From contig CAZBFP010000017.1 in the NCBI GenBank assembly GCA_964491265.1, positions 15,260 to 79,259 of the forward strand: a stretch of 64,000 nt of DNA, read 5' to 3'. A program made the translations under genes and the position numbers. The notes under the pieces are model-generated. The model had not been told where the DNA came from. It saw only the letters and a list, made by a program, of their open reading frames with translations, and did not search any database. The stretch is from JBBAGC01 sp964491265 (GTDB taxonomy: Bacteria; Spirochaetota; UBA4802; UBA5550). This document shows positions 43,652-52,313 of this stretch, piece by piece. Position 1 is the first letter of the stretch, and every line of letters begins with the position of its first letter.

Positions 43652-44146
43652 ATGGATATATCTATTTCACAGATACTTAAAGAGAATATTGACGCTGAAA
43701 ACTTCAGGGAAGCCTTGTCCGGGAAAGGGGGCTCCTTTGAATTTAATACGGATGCTATGGTTGAATTTGGTGAAACCTACTGTTCCCTTTATCCTGAATC
43801 ATTGACCCATTCAGATTCTGCCGGGGTTGTGACAGGTTACAGGCTTGTGAGAATCTGTGTGGTAGAAATACTTATTACTGAAATACCTGCAGATCTTCGT
43901 GAGGATTACAGGAAAATGTTTGCAGATGTTCATTCAATTGACAATATAATACCTCATATCATAGCAGCAATAGGAATAGAGAAGGCCCTTGAAATCCACA
44001 ATTCTCTTGATACTGTGATTAAAAATATAAAAGCTGATATCGATCTTATGCCCCATAGTGTTTCAAAGGAGAGATTTATCGGCGGTATAAGCGTATTTTT
44101 CAATATACTTTATCTTATGAAAAAAAAACTGCAGAGTAAAGAATAG
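43652..44146 (+). CDS. Unknown soluble protein inside a signalling operon
   Basis: 164 residues from ATG 43652, placed by GGTGGAG 4 nt upstream in the end of the kinase gene; a longer in-frame extension into that gene is not credible. Mostly helical, no membrane segment (SISQILKENIDAENFREAL, YRLVRICVVEILITEIPADLRE, IGGISVFFNILYLMKKKL). No known family. Tightly packed between a Cache kinase and the HisKA-receiver gene, so a role in the same pathway is likely. Confidence 0.65.
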   Translation: MDISISQILKENIDAENFREALSGKGGSFEFNTDAMVEFGETYCSLYPESLTHSDSAGVVTGYRLVRICVVEILITEIPADLREDYRKMFADVHSIDNIIPHIIAAIGIEKALEIHNSLDTVIKNIKADIDLMPHSVSKERFIGGISVFFNILYLMKKKLQSKE

Positions 44147-44147
44147 A

Positions 44148-44822
44148 GTGAAGGATATTAATAGTAGCGGAAATATTTTCCCCCCCGGTCTGAGGCATGA
44201 TTTTAAAAACATGCTTAATCCTGTAATTAATCTTTCATCTCTTCTTCTTAAAACAGCAGGTGACAGGTTAAGCCCGGATGAGATTAAGTATCTGGAAATA
44301 ATATTGAAGAATGGCAGGGAAATGCTCAAAATAATTGACAGGACTTCAAGCTGCGGTGAAAAGGAATTGCATGAGAAAGGAAGTGATGCTTCCGTGGATA
44401 ATGATCCTTTTCCTGACCGGAGGGATAAGGGGGATGAGAAATATGTTCTGCTTGTAATTGATGATGAACCGGATAATCTCATATCTATCAGAGCGATTAT
44501 GGAGTATGATTTTAATAATATGTTTAATGTAATTCATGCCTGCAGCGGTAAGGATGGAATCGATATTCTTTCAAGCGTGAGGCCCAGTATTATCCTCCTT
44601 GATATAAATCTCCCTGATATAAGCGGGCTTGTACTAATTAAGAGTATAAAGAATTATTTTGCAGGCAGGAAAGTTCCTGTAATTGCTTTTACAGCGCTTG
44701 ATATGCATGATTATAAATCCAGATTATTCTCAGCCGGATTTGATGATATTATACCGAAACCGTTTGAAATAGAGAGTTTTGTGGAAAAAATAAAGAAATG
44801 GTCAGGTGAAAAATGGCTTTGA
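44148..44822 (+). CDS. HisKA-like dimerisation segment fused to a receiver domain, no kinase domain
   Basis: 224 residues. Residues 10-65 read like a histidine-kinase DHp helix pair (GLRHDFKNMLNPVINLSSLL, with His near residue 17, and LEIILKNGREMLKII). No HATPase follows. A charged linker leads to a receiver (about 98-222) with VIDDEPDN, SIILLDINLPDISG (phospho-Asp), FTALD and PKPFE. It could relay phosphate like an HPt-receiver protein. GTG 44148 starts 1 nt after the upstream stop. It overlaps the next gene by 10 nt. Sits between two kinases, which fits a phosphorelay intermediate. Confidence 0.75.
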   Translation: MKDINSSGNIFPPGLRHDFKNMLNPVINLSSLLLKTAGDRLSPDEIKYLEIILKNGREMLKIIDRTSSCGEKELHEKGSDASVDNDPFPDRRDKGDEKYVLLVIDDEPDNLISIRAIMEYDFNNMFNVIHACSGKDGIDILSSVRPSIILLDINLPDISGLVLIKSIKNYFAGRKVPVIAFTALDMHDYKSRLFSAGFDDIIPKPFEIESFVEKIKKWSGEKWL

Positions 44823-47704
44823 TTCTGGCAATCGATGACAGGGAGGATAATCTTTCAACCCTCTGCGCCCTGCTTGGTCATTATTCTCCGGAATCTGAGG
44901 TGATAACCGCAACTTCTGCCCGTGAGGGTATTGATACAGCAGTAAAATTACTCCCGGATCTGATTATTGTAGATTATATAATGCCTGATATTAACGGTAT
45001 TGAGGCCTGCCGTATTCTTCGCGGGAAGAAAGAAACTTCTTCAATCCCCATTATTCTCCTGACTGCAGCAGATACTACTCCCCGCAACAGGGTAGATGGC
45101 TTTGAGTCTGGTGCTGATGCATTTCTTACCAAACCAATAGATGAAACTGAACTGGCAGCACAGGTTAAATCGATGCTGCGGATAAAAAAATCTGAAGATC
45201 TTCTGAGAGAGAAGAATGAACAGCTTCAGCATCTTCTTGCTGATAAAACCTTAACACTTACCAGAACTGAAAGCAATTACAGATCCCTCTTTAACAGCAT
45301 AAGTGATGCGGTTATTATCTATGACCTGGAAGGGTATGTTCTTGAGGTTAACGGCAGGGGCCTGGAATTTCTTGGAATAGCTGCTGAAGATATCATCGGG
45401 ATGTCTGTTGTTACCCTGTTCAGCAGTGAGTTTCTCTATAATCTCACATCGGTTATTGAAAATCGCGAGTCTTTTGAAAAAAAGATATTTGAGTCCTGTA
45501 TATTCAACAAAGAAGAGAAGCCGGTTCCTGTTGAAGTGAGGAGCAGTCTTGTTGAGTATAATAATGAGTATGCAATTTTAAGTATCCTTCATGATATGAG
45601 GGATAAAAAAGTTAATGAACAGCTTCGGCGTCTTCTTGAAACTATTGTGGAGAATTCTGAGGACGCAATCATCGGTGTAACCCTTGACGCGGAGATTGTG
45701 AGCTGGAACAGCTCTGCTGAACGGATTTACGGCTACACTGTAGATGAAGTGAGGGGGTGCTCCCTGAGTGTTCTGGTCCCCCCGTCAAAGCCGGATGCTT
45801 TTCAGCATTTAATGGAAAGGGTGAAATCGGGTGAAAAAATTGAACATTACGAGACAACAGGCCTTACTAAAAATGGTGAAACAGTAAATCTATTTATAAA
45901 GGTTTTACCTGTAATTGACAATATGGGAAATATTATAGGTGCTTCAATTACAGCCAGGGATGTTACTGAAGATAAAAAGGTCAGAGCCACTGTACAGAAA
46001 GGGAAGAGCTTTCTTAAAAGTCTTGAGGAGATTAATCCTGCATTTTATATAGCTATTGATTCAAATGGCAAAATTCTGACAATGAACAGGGCACTCCTCA
46101 TAGCTGCGGGTTATTCCCTTGGTGAGGTTGTGGGTAAAGATTATGTTGAACTTCTTTTCCATGAGTCAGACCGGGTAATGCAGCGCCAGGATTTCAAAAA
46201 GATGGTCGCCAAGAAAAAGGGTGCTCTGAGGGAGTATCCTATTGTTACATGTGACGGGGATGAGATAATTGTTGAGTGGCACGGGAAGCCCCTTTTGAAT
46301 GTTAATGGAGAGGTGGAGTTCCTGTTTTATGTAGGTATTGATATTACCGAGAGGAAGCGGCTCGAAAAGGCTTTTATGGAGGCAAATACAACTGAAAGGT
46401 TCAAGATAGGTCAGGAGCTTCATGACAGGCTTGTTCAGCATCTTGCAGGTATTTCTTTCAGGGGTGAACTCCTTAAGCTTAAGATAAGTGAGACTTCAAC
46501 AGAAGCACTTGCCGATATTGATGAAATAATGGCTCTCGTTTCCGGTGCAATGAATAAAACAAGAGAACTGGCAAAGGAGCTGAGTCCGGTTGCGGTAAAT
46601 CCGGGAGGATTAAAGGCCGCAGTTGAAACTCTTAAGGATGAAATAAAGAAAAAGGATGATGTTGATATTCATCTTATCTGGGATTCTTCCATCGAAATTC
46701 GGGGTAAACTGGAAATCTCAAGTTTATACTATATTATAAATGATTCTGTAAAAAATTCAATAGATAATAATGGTGCAAAAAATATAGTCCTTTCCCTGAG
46801 CAGGGAGAATAATATCTGCAGTCTTGAGATAAGGGATGACGGACTCGATTATGAAACAATAAATAAGGAAAAGAACAGGGCATTTCTCAGTCTCATTAAA
46901 TACAGGTCCTGGCTTATTGGAGCGTCAGTTGAAATAAATTCCAATCCCGCAGGCGGCGCTTTAGTCCTCTGCAGATTTAAAACCGGAGGAGAGCCTGTTG
47001 CAGTTGGTGTCTCATCGGGAGAGATACATAGCGGTAAAGGTAAACCTGCGAGAAACAGGGCATCAGTTCTGATTGTGGATTCACATCCTGTGGTACGTCA
47101 GGGATTGTCCCAGATTATTGACAGAGAAAAGGATGTTAAGGTATGCGGAGAGGCAAGTACTGCTGAAGGAGCCCTTAATTTTCTGGGGAGGATTGTTCCC
47201 GATCTTATGACTGTTGATATTGCTCTCAGCGGTTCAGGGGGGATTGATTTAATAAAAGCCTGCAGGGAACGGTATCCATCTCTCCCTATTATTGTTATTT
47301 CCATATACGAGGAATCGATTTACGCTGAAAGATCTATCAGGGCAGGGGCCAGGGGATTTGTTATGAAGAATGAACCACCCTATGTTATTCTTACAGCAAT
47401 CAGGACAGTACTTGAAGGACGTCAGTATATGAGTGATAATATTAAAGATAAACTCCTTAACAAGCTTTACTTGCCTTCAAATGATGAAGCATCTGCACTT
47501 GTAGATGCTTTGACAGACCGGGAGTATGAGGTGTTTCAGCACATAGGGCGTGGTTATGGTAATAAACATATCGCAGAAAAGCTCCATGTCAGCGTTAAAA
47601 CTGTCGAGAACTATCGAGAAAAGATCAAAAGTAAGCTGGGAATTGAATCCTCTTCAGACCTGGTTCAGTTTGCTGTACAGTGGATCATTAATCGTACCTC
47701 ATAA
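44813..47704 (+). CDS. One-chain two-component protein: receiver, three PAS, HisKA_3 kinase, receiver, LuxR-type HTH
   Basis: 963 residues, no membrane helix. An N-terminal receiver (1-125, IDDRED, Asp54) precedes PAS domains at about 150-265, 275-390 and 402-518. HisKA_3 is ERFKIGQELHDRLVQHLAG (phospho-His 537). The HATPase-like region (about 615-722) keeps an N-box-like IINDSVKNSID and a DDGLDY, but the usual second glycine box is not evident. A second receiver of NarL type is at 750-870 (Asp802, VMKNEP). A LuxR/FixJ HTH is at 898-950 (LTDREYEVFQHIGRGYGNKHIAEKL). It combines a NarX-like kinase with a NarL-like regulator. ATG 44813 follows AGGTG. It lies just upstream of, and co-directional with, the hydrogenase operon. 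Confidence 0.9.
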   Translation: MALILAIDDREDNLSTLCALLGHYSPESEVITATSAREGIDTAVKLLPDLIIVDYIMPDINGIEACRILRGKKETSSIPIILLTAADTTPRNRVDGFESGADAFLTKPIDETELAAQVKSMLRIKKSEDLLREKNEQLQHLLADKTLTLTRTESNYRSLFNSISDAVIIYDLEGYVLEVNGRGLEFLGIAAEDIIGMSVVTLFSSEFLYNLTSVIENRESFEKKIFESCIFNKEEKPVPVEVRSSLVEYNNEYAILSILHDMRDKKVNEQLRRLLETIVENSEDAIIGVTLDAEIVSWNSSAERIYGYTVDEVRGCSLSVLVPPSKPDAFQHLMERVKSGEKIEHYETTGLTKNGETVNLFIKVLPVIDNMGNIIGASITARDVTEDKKVRATVQKGKSFLKSLEEINPAFYIAIDSNGKILTMNRALLIAAGYSLGEVVGKDYVELLFHESDRVMQRQDFKKMVAKKKGALREYPIVTCDGDEIIVEWHGKPLLNVNGEVEFLFYVGIDITERKRLEKAFMEANTTERFKIGQELHDRLVQHLAGISFRGELLKLKISETSTEALADIDEIMALVSGAMNKTRELAKELSPVAVNPGGLKAAVETLKDEIKKKDDVDIHLIWDSSIEIRGKLEISSLYYIINDSVKNSIDNNGAKNIVLSLSRENNICSLEIRDDGLDYETINKEKNRAFLSLIKYRSWLIGASVEINSNPAGGALVLCRFKTGGEPVAVGVSSGEIHSGKGKPARNRASVLIVDSHPVVRQGLSQIIDREKDVKVCGEASTAEGALNFLGRIVPDLMTVDIALSGSGGIDLIKACRERYPSLPIIVISIYEESIYAERSIRAGARGFVMKNEPPYVILTAIRTVLEGRQYMSDNIKDKLLNKLYLPSNDEASALVDALTDREYEVFQHIGRGYGNKHIAEKLHVSVKTVENYREKIKSKLGIESSSDLVQFAVQWIINRTS

Positions 47705-47707
47705 GTG

Positions 47708-47723
47708 TAGGGGAATTCCCCTA
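47708..47723. promoter_or_regulatory. 16-bp perfect palindrome upstream of the hydrogenase operon
   Basis: TAGGGGAATTCCCCTA, starting 4 nt after the regulator's stop codon. TTCCCCTAT recurs directly at 47739-47748. A dyad of this size suits a dimeric LuxR-family regulator. As an RNA hairpin it lacks a T-run, so a terminator is less likely. Confidence 0.4.
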
Positions 47724-47747
47724 TAGGATAAAAAGATTTTTCCCCTA

Positions 47748-47777
47748 TTTACATGAGCCTCCATTTATGTCTATTCT
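47748..47777 (+). promoter_or_regulatory. Tentative promoter of the hydrogenase operon
   Basis: TTTACA (47748-47753), 18-nt spacer, TATTCT (47772-47777). The palindrome at 47708-47723 would be centred near -68. No convincing sigma-54 -24/-12 pair was found. Confidence 0.3.
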
Positions 47778-47891
47778 GTTATGTAAACTATGTAATTATA
47801 GATATTCATTAGTTTTGCTGCTGCGGGATAATTAAAGTGTCGGTCCAAAGCAGCTTGAAGGTAGTAAAGAATACTGACTTAGAGGTAGGAT

Positions 47892-49907
47892 ATGGATTAT
47901 AAGTCTGGAGTATGTACTTTTTGCGGTACCGGGTGCGGAAATTTCCTTAAGATTAAGGACGGGGCAGTTCATGGGGTTTATTCCATGAGAAACCATCCTG
48001 TAAGCGGGGGGAGATTGTGCGTAAGGGGATGGCATATTCATGAACTGCTTATGACAGATCAGAGAATCAGCAGTCCCATGATCAGAGTTGACGGCTCGCT
48101 TAAAGAAGTAAGCTATGATGAGGCTGTTGACTTCATGTTTGAAAAGATGTCAAAGTATAAAGAGGGTGCGGCAAAAGAGGTCGGCTTTCTTGCATCACCA
48201 AGGTCGTCAAACGAAGATATCTTTCTTTTTACTAAACTCGCCAGAACAGTATTTAAAACAAATAACATTACTCTTGATTCTGAGTCGGGTCACCGGAAGA
48301 GTCTTGATGTTCTTTACAAGGGTACAGGTATGGCCGGAATGACCGGTTCTATTGCTGCTGTCAGTAAAGCAAAGTTTATCCTGGTTGTAGGTTCAGATGT
48401 TACTAAGATGAACCCCATTATAGGGAGTGAAATTCATAAGGCTGAAATGGCCGGGGCTAAGGTTGTTACAATATGCAGCCGTGTAAGCCAGATCGCCAGG
48501 CTCAGCACTCTGCACCTCCAGGTTAACCCCGGGTCGAAGAAGGTACTCCTTGCTGCTCTTGCAAAGGCACTGGTTGCGGAAGGGCATCATGATGCGGAGT
48601 GGCTGAGTAAAAAAACCAGCGGCTCAAAGGAGTTTCTGGAATCTATAAACAGTCTTAATTTAACAGAAGCGGAGAATCTTACAGGTATAGCTTATAATAC
48701 GATTGCTGCTGTTGCTAAGGATATTGCCGGATCTGAATCCGCAATGGCTTTCTGGTCCACAGGAATTTCCGGACTTGATCAGGATACAGTGAGTTTTATA
48801 TATAACCTTTTTCTCCTGGCAGGGAAAATCGGCGGGGAGAATTGCGGAATGAATCCATTAACAGGGATTGCTAATCTTCAGGGCGGTTATGACATGGGTG
48901 CTGCTCCTGACCTGTTAACCGGTTTCCAGAGTATTGATGACGCTTCTGTAGTGAATAAATTTAAAGATGCCTGGGGTGTGGATATTAACAGTATCCCGGG
49001 TAGAGATATATATAATCTTCTGGGAGATCCAGCTTCAGGGCTTAAGGCGCTTGTTGTTGCTGATCACGATGAAGGTATTATCAGGTATAAGAAAGAGATC
49101 GAAGGGCTGGAATTTGTTGCCTATATCGGCACATATCTTAATCCATTTATGGATCTTGCTGATGTTGTTATTCCTGTGGCAGGTTCTATTGAGAATGACG
49201 GGACCTATACAAATACCGAGAGAAGGGTACAGCTTTCCAGAAAGAGGGTTGATACATTTAACAATGTTTATCCCGGATGGAAGCTTTTTTCTGCAATTGC
49301 GGCAAAAGCATCCATGAAGTGGGATTACTCATCATCTGAGGATGTATTTAAGGAGATAGCATCTCTCACTCCATCCTATTCAGGAATTACCTACAGTAAG
49401 CTTGAAGAAAATTTCGGAATTCAGTGGCCATGTAATGACAGGTTCCCTGCCGGGTGTGAAAGCCTTGATGCTCCAATGAACGGGGGAGTCTATAATTTTG
49501 CTCCTGTGTCTTCAGAGTTTTCTGTACCGGCTGCTCAGGCGGATTATCCTATTCTCCTTATTACAGGGCAGGGGCAGCATTTCTGGCATCAGAATAATAT
49601 TATGAAGAATACATATATTCCGAGAAGGGAGTACAGGGCAACCCTGCTCCTCTATCCTAACGGATATGTGGAGATATGTAAAGCTGATGCAGATGCCCTT
49701 AAGGTGCGGGATAAGTGGACGGTTAAAATTTCCTCACAGCATGGCTCGATGAATGTTGATGTTAAAATATCTGAGGATGTAAAGAAAGGGACAGCATATA
49801 TCCCCTATTTTATCCGGGAAATGATTACGGAATTTCTGATGGAACATACACAGGATCTCCAGAGAGGGGAAGACGCTATAATTCCAATCAGGATAGAGGG
49901 GGTGTAA
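47892..49907 (+). CDS. FdhF-like molybdopterin oxidoreductase homologue lacking the formate dehydrogenase active-site residues
   Basis: 671 residues, similar to E. coli FdhH over its length. The [4Fe-4S] ligands are present: C8, C11, C15 (CTFCGTGC) and C43 (GGRLCVRG). Where FdhH has Sec140-His141 (VUHGPS), this protein has Gly133-His134 (SESGHRKS). Where FdhH has catalytic Arg333 (NPVRGQNN), it has Thr (NPLTGIAN). The codon at 133 is an ordinary Gly codon, not TGA. Formate oxidation is therefore unlikely; it may bind a pterin or act only in electron transfer, as NuoG does. ATG 47892 follows GAGGTAGGAT. First gene of the hydrogenase operon, 2 nt before the next. Confidence 0.85.
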   Translation: MDYKSGVCTFCGTGCGNFLKIKDGAVHGVYSMRNHPVSGGRLCVRGWHIHELLMTDQRISSPMIRVDGSLKEVSYDEAVDFMFEKMSKYKEGAAKEVGFLASPRSSNEDIFLFTKLARTVFKTNNITLDSESGHRKSLDVLYKGTGMAGMTGSIAAVSKAKFILVVGSDVTKMNPIIGSEIHKAEMAGAKVVTICSRVSQIARLSTLHLQVNPGSKKVLLAALAKALVAEGHHDAEWLSKKTSGSKEFLESINSLNLTEAENLTGIAYNTIAAVAKDIAGSESAMAFWSTGISGLDQDTVSFIYNLFLLAGKIGGENCGMNPLTGIANLQGGYDMGAAPDLLTGFQSIDDASVVNKFKDAWGVDINSIPGRDIYNLLGDPASGLKALVVADHDEGIIRYKKEIEGLEFVAYIGTYLNPFMDLADVVIPVAGSIENDGTYTNTERRVQLSRKRVDTFNNVYPGWKLFSAIAAKASMKWDYSSSEDVFKEIASLTPSYSGITYSKLEENFGIQWPCNDRFPAGCESLDAPMNGGVYNFAPVSSEFSVPAAQADYPILLITGQGQHFWHQNNIMKNTYIPRREYRATLLLYPNGYVEICKADADALKVRDKWTVKISSQHGSMNVDVKISEDVKKGTAYIPYFIREMITEFLMEHTQDLQRGEDAIIPIRIEGV

Positions 49908-49909
49908 GG

Positions 49910-50965
49910 ATGTATCTTATAGAAAAAAGTAAAGTAATGACCATAGCTGATGAGCTGGCAAAAGAATATGAGCTATATGGTCCCACTGTTGATAAAGCTA
50001 CAGGCCAGGTATTTTTTGACAGGGTGGAAGGTTCAGGGGACATCAGTCTGAAGGCGGAAATCCCTGCACTCCCTCCCAAGGCAACTGTGTTTCCCCAGAT
50101 TGAATCTATAATGAAGTATAAATATGACAGGGAAGCAAAAAACGCAGTTATTGAGCCTGTATTTTCAGAAGCAAAAAAGGCTCTCTTCGGTTTGCGTCCC
50201 TGTGATCTTGCGGGTATCATCTGCCTTGACCGGTTTTTTATCGGCCAGGAATTTGTGGACGATGTTTACCTGGAGCATAGAAAGAGAATGTTCATTGTTA
50301 CCAATACATGCGTGGTTCCCTTTAAGCAGTGTTTCTGCGTATGTACAGACAGCGGCCCTGATGCGGATGAAGGTTATGATCTTAATCTGACAGAAGCAGG
50401 GGAATTCTACCTTGTTGAGTCAGGGAGCGAAAAGGGTGCTGCAATGATTGAAAAGCTCGGCCTGGCAAAAGCGGGGGATGAATACAGGAAAATTAAAAAG
50501 GATATTGTTGATAAGTCTATCTCCCTTTTTGAAGACCTCGCTACAGACAATAAGGCCTGGATCTCCCGTGTTATGAACCGCATAACAACAGGGTTTATTA
50601 AAGATGATGTTTGGGAGTATGTAGGCAAGCAGTGCTTTGAATGCGGTGCCTGTACATTTGTGTGTCCCTCCTGTTCATGTTTTAACATTGAGGATCACAA
50701 CAGATTCGATAAGTCAACTGACAGATTAAGAACCTGGGACTCATGTTCCTTTGAAGGCTATACAAATATGGCGGGTGATCATAATCCCCGTAAACCTGTA
50801 GAGGACAGGAGAAATAAAAGGTTTTTCTGCAAGCTTTCATATTCACAGTCTAAAAAATATCTCCGGCCCGGATGTGTGGGATGCGGAAGATGTCAGTGGG
50901 TATGTCCGGGCGATATAGGTCTGCCGAATGTTGTTACATATATCCGACGAGAAATTACTGAGTAG
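49910..50965 (+). CDS. HydB/AsrA-like iron-sulfur subunit
   Basis: 351 residues. Related to the beta subunit of archaeal sulfhydrogenases and to anaerobic sulfite reductase subunit A. A unique N-terminal domain carries FGLRPCDLAGIICLDRFF and CVCTDSGPDA. Two C-terminal [4Fe-4S] motifs follow: CFECGACTFVCPSC (near residue 244) and CVGCGRCQWVCPGD (near residue 323). It should pass electrons between the flavoprotein encoded next and the rest of the complex. ATG 49910 overlaps nothing but starts 2 nt after the upstream stop, with AAGG at the junction. The flavoprotein gene abuts its stop codon. Confidence 0.85.
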   Translation: MYLIEKSKVMTIADELAKEYELYGPTVDKATGQVFFDRVEGSGDISLKAEIPALPPKATVFPQIESIMKYKYDREAKNAVIEPVFSEAKKALFGLRPCDLAGIICLDRFFIGQEFVDDVYLEHRKRMFIVTNTCVVPFKQCFCVCTDSGPDADEGYDLNLTEAGEFYLVESGSEKGAAMIEKLGLAKAGDEYRKIKKDIVDKSISLFEDLATDNKAWISRVMNRITTGFIKDDVWEYVGKQCFECGACTFVCPSCSCFNIEDHNRFDKSTDRLRTWDSCSFEGYTNMAGDHNPRKPVEDRRNKRFFCKLSYSQSKKYLRPGCVGCGRCQWVCPGDIGLPNVVTYIRREITE

Positions 50966-50974
50966 GTGGCTGTT

Positions 50975-51814
50975 ATGTGTGAAAATGATAAGAAAGTAGT
51001 TACTATCCCTGAGGTTGCAACGATTGTGGAGATCAAGGATGAGATACAGGATGTTAAGACATTCTATCTTAAGTTTGATAACCCCGATATAGATAAAAAT
51101 TTTAAAATTAAATCAGGCCAGTTTGTTATGCTCACTGTTTTCGGCGCGGGTGAGTCGGCGATTTCCCTCCCGCCAAGTCCGGAGAATGACAGGTTCCATC
51201 TGTCAGTAAAAAGGGTAGGTAAGGTTACTGACGCTCTCCATAAGCTGGAGGTTGGCGACAAGGTTGGGATACGCGGTCCATTCGGCAATGGCTTTCCCTT
51301 TGAGGAATTAAAAGGGAAGAATCTTATATATGTTGCAGGTGGAATTGGTCTTATACCTTTAAGGTCTTCAATTGTCCATGCCCTTCAGCATAGAGAGGAT
51401 TTTGGCAGGATTATTGTTCTTCTTGGAGCACGAACACCGGCTGATCTGATGTATCAGTACAATATTGAAGAGTGGCTTAAGATAGAGGGGTTTGAATGCT
51501 ATGTAACTGTAGATCAGGCTACGCCTGACTGGAAAGGTGAAACAGGTTTTGTCCATTATCTTATTGAAAAGGCAAATGTTCCTGTGGAGAACTCCGTGGC
51601 TTTTGTCTGCGGTCCTCCCATAATGTTTAATTCTGTTATAGGTGAACTGATGAAAAGGGGAATGAAGGATGATGCTATTCTTTCTACTCTTGAAAGGCAT
51701 ATGAAGTGCGGTATAGGGAAATGCCAGCACTGTTCAATTGGGAGAACCCTGGTATGCACAGACGGTCCGGTTTACAGTTTCAAGCAGATAAAAACTCTTG
51801 GTGAGCAGATATAG
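50975..51814 (+). CDS. HydG/AsrB-like FAD- and NAD(P)-binding subunit with [2Fe-2S] cluster
   Basis: 279 residues from ATG 50975 (TAGGTGG 5 nt upstream; GTG 50966 is in frame too). Ferredoxin-reductase fold: FAD region with SGQFVMLTVFGAGESAIS (about 45-62), nucleotide-binding region with YVAGGIGLIPLRS and LLGARTPADLMY, then FVCGPPIMF. The C-terminal [2Fe-2S] ligands are CGIGKCQHC plus C in RTLVCTDGP. This is the gamma-subunit type of sulfhydrogenases and dihydroorotate dehydrogenase PyrK. It is the expected NAD(P)H entry point of the complex. Whether NAD or NADP is used cannot be read from the sequence. Confidence 0.88.
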   Translation: MCENDKKVVTIPEVATIVEIKDEIQDVKTFYLKFDNPDIDKNFKIKSGQFVMLTVFGAGESAISLPPSPENDRFHLSVKRVGKVTDALHKLEVGDKVGIRGPFGNGFPFEELKGKNLIYVAGGIGLIPLRSSIVHALQHREDFGRIIVLLGARTPADLMYQYNIEEWLKIEGFECYVTVDQATPDWKGETGFVHYLIEKANVPVENSVAFVCGPPIMFNSVIGELMKRGMKDDAILSTLERHMKCGIGKCQHCSIGRTLVCTDGPVYSFKQIKTLGEQI

Positions 51815-51815
51815 T

Positions 51816-52295
51816 ATGAATACTCTTCTTTCTGACATAAGAGAGGTTTTAAAAGGGAACTGCTGTCTCGTGGGGATGGGGAACTATCTTAAAAGCGATG
51901 ACGCTGTTGGCCTTTACATTGTTGAATCTGTAAGGAAAGCTGCAAACGGCAGAGTCCCTATAATGAATGTTGAGGATGTTATAGAAGCCTATGTTTTTAA
52001 AATTTCCGAAATGGACTGTGACAACATTATTGTTGTTGATGCTGTAAAAACAGGGGCAGAGACAGGCTCAATACTCTTTGGAAAACTTGAAGATGATTTT
52101 GAAGGGCTCAACGGTGTTCTTTCAACTCATAAACTTGCTCTTAAAATGTCGGGGAAAATTTTTAAAGACCATGGGAAGGAGACTTATCTTCTTGGAGTGG
52201 TTGTTGACAATGTTGATTTCGGAGCTGAGCTATCCGCCGGAGTAAGGGGTAGTGCCGATGCTCTTATTGAATTAATTATAGATGCATTAAAATGA
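51816..52295 (+). CDS. hycI: Hydrogenase maturation protease, HycI-like
   Basis: 159 residues from ATG 51816; an in-frame GTG at 51798 would overlap the upstream gene. The family motif GMGNYLKSDDAVGLYI holds the first Ni-sensing acid, VVDAVKTGAETG the second, and STHKLALKM the His. It cleaves the C-terminal tail of the large subunit after nickel is loaded. The large subunit (54219) has such a tail, so the substrate is at hand in the same operon. No hypABCDEF genes are in the window and must lie elsewhere. Confidence 0.88.
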   Translation: MNTLLSDIREVLKGNCCLVGMGNYLKSDDAVGLYIVESVRKAANGRVPIMNVEDVIEAYVFKISEMDCDNIIVVDAVKTGAETGSILFGKLEDDFEGLNGVLSTHKLALKMSGKIFKDHGKETYLLGVVVDNVDFGAELSAGVRGSADALIELIIDALK

Positions 52296-52313
52296 TAATA
52301 AAGGAGTTTGTAA

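Noticed and set aside
47705..47891. A sigma-54 promoter for the hydrogenase operon, as in E. coli hyc.
   Set aside because: No GG-N10-GC pair in a convincing -24/-12 context was found.
47892..49907. A selenocysteine (TGA) codon in the FdhF-like gene.
   Set aside because: The frame has no internal TGA, and the position matching Sec140 of FdhH is a normal Gly codon (GGT).
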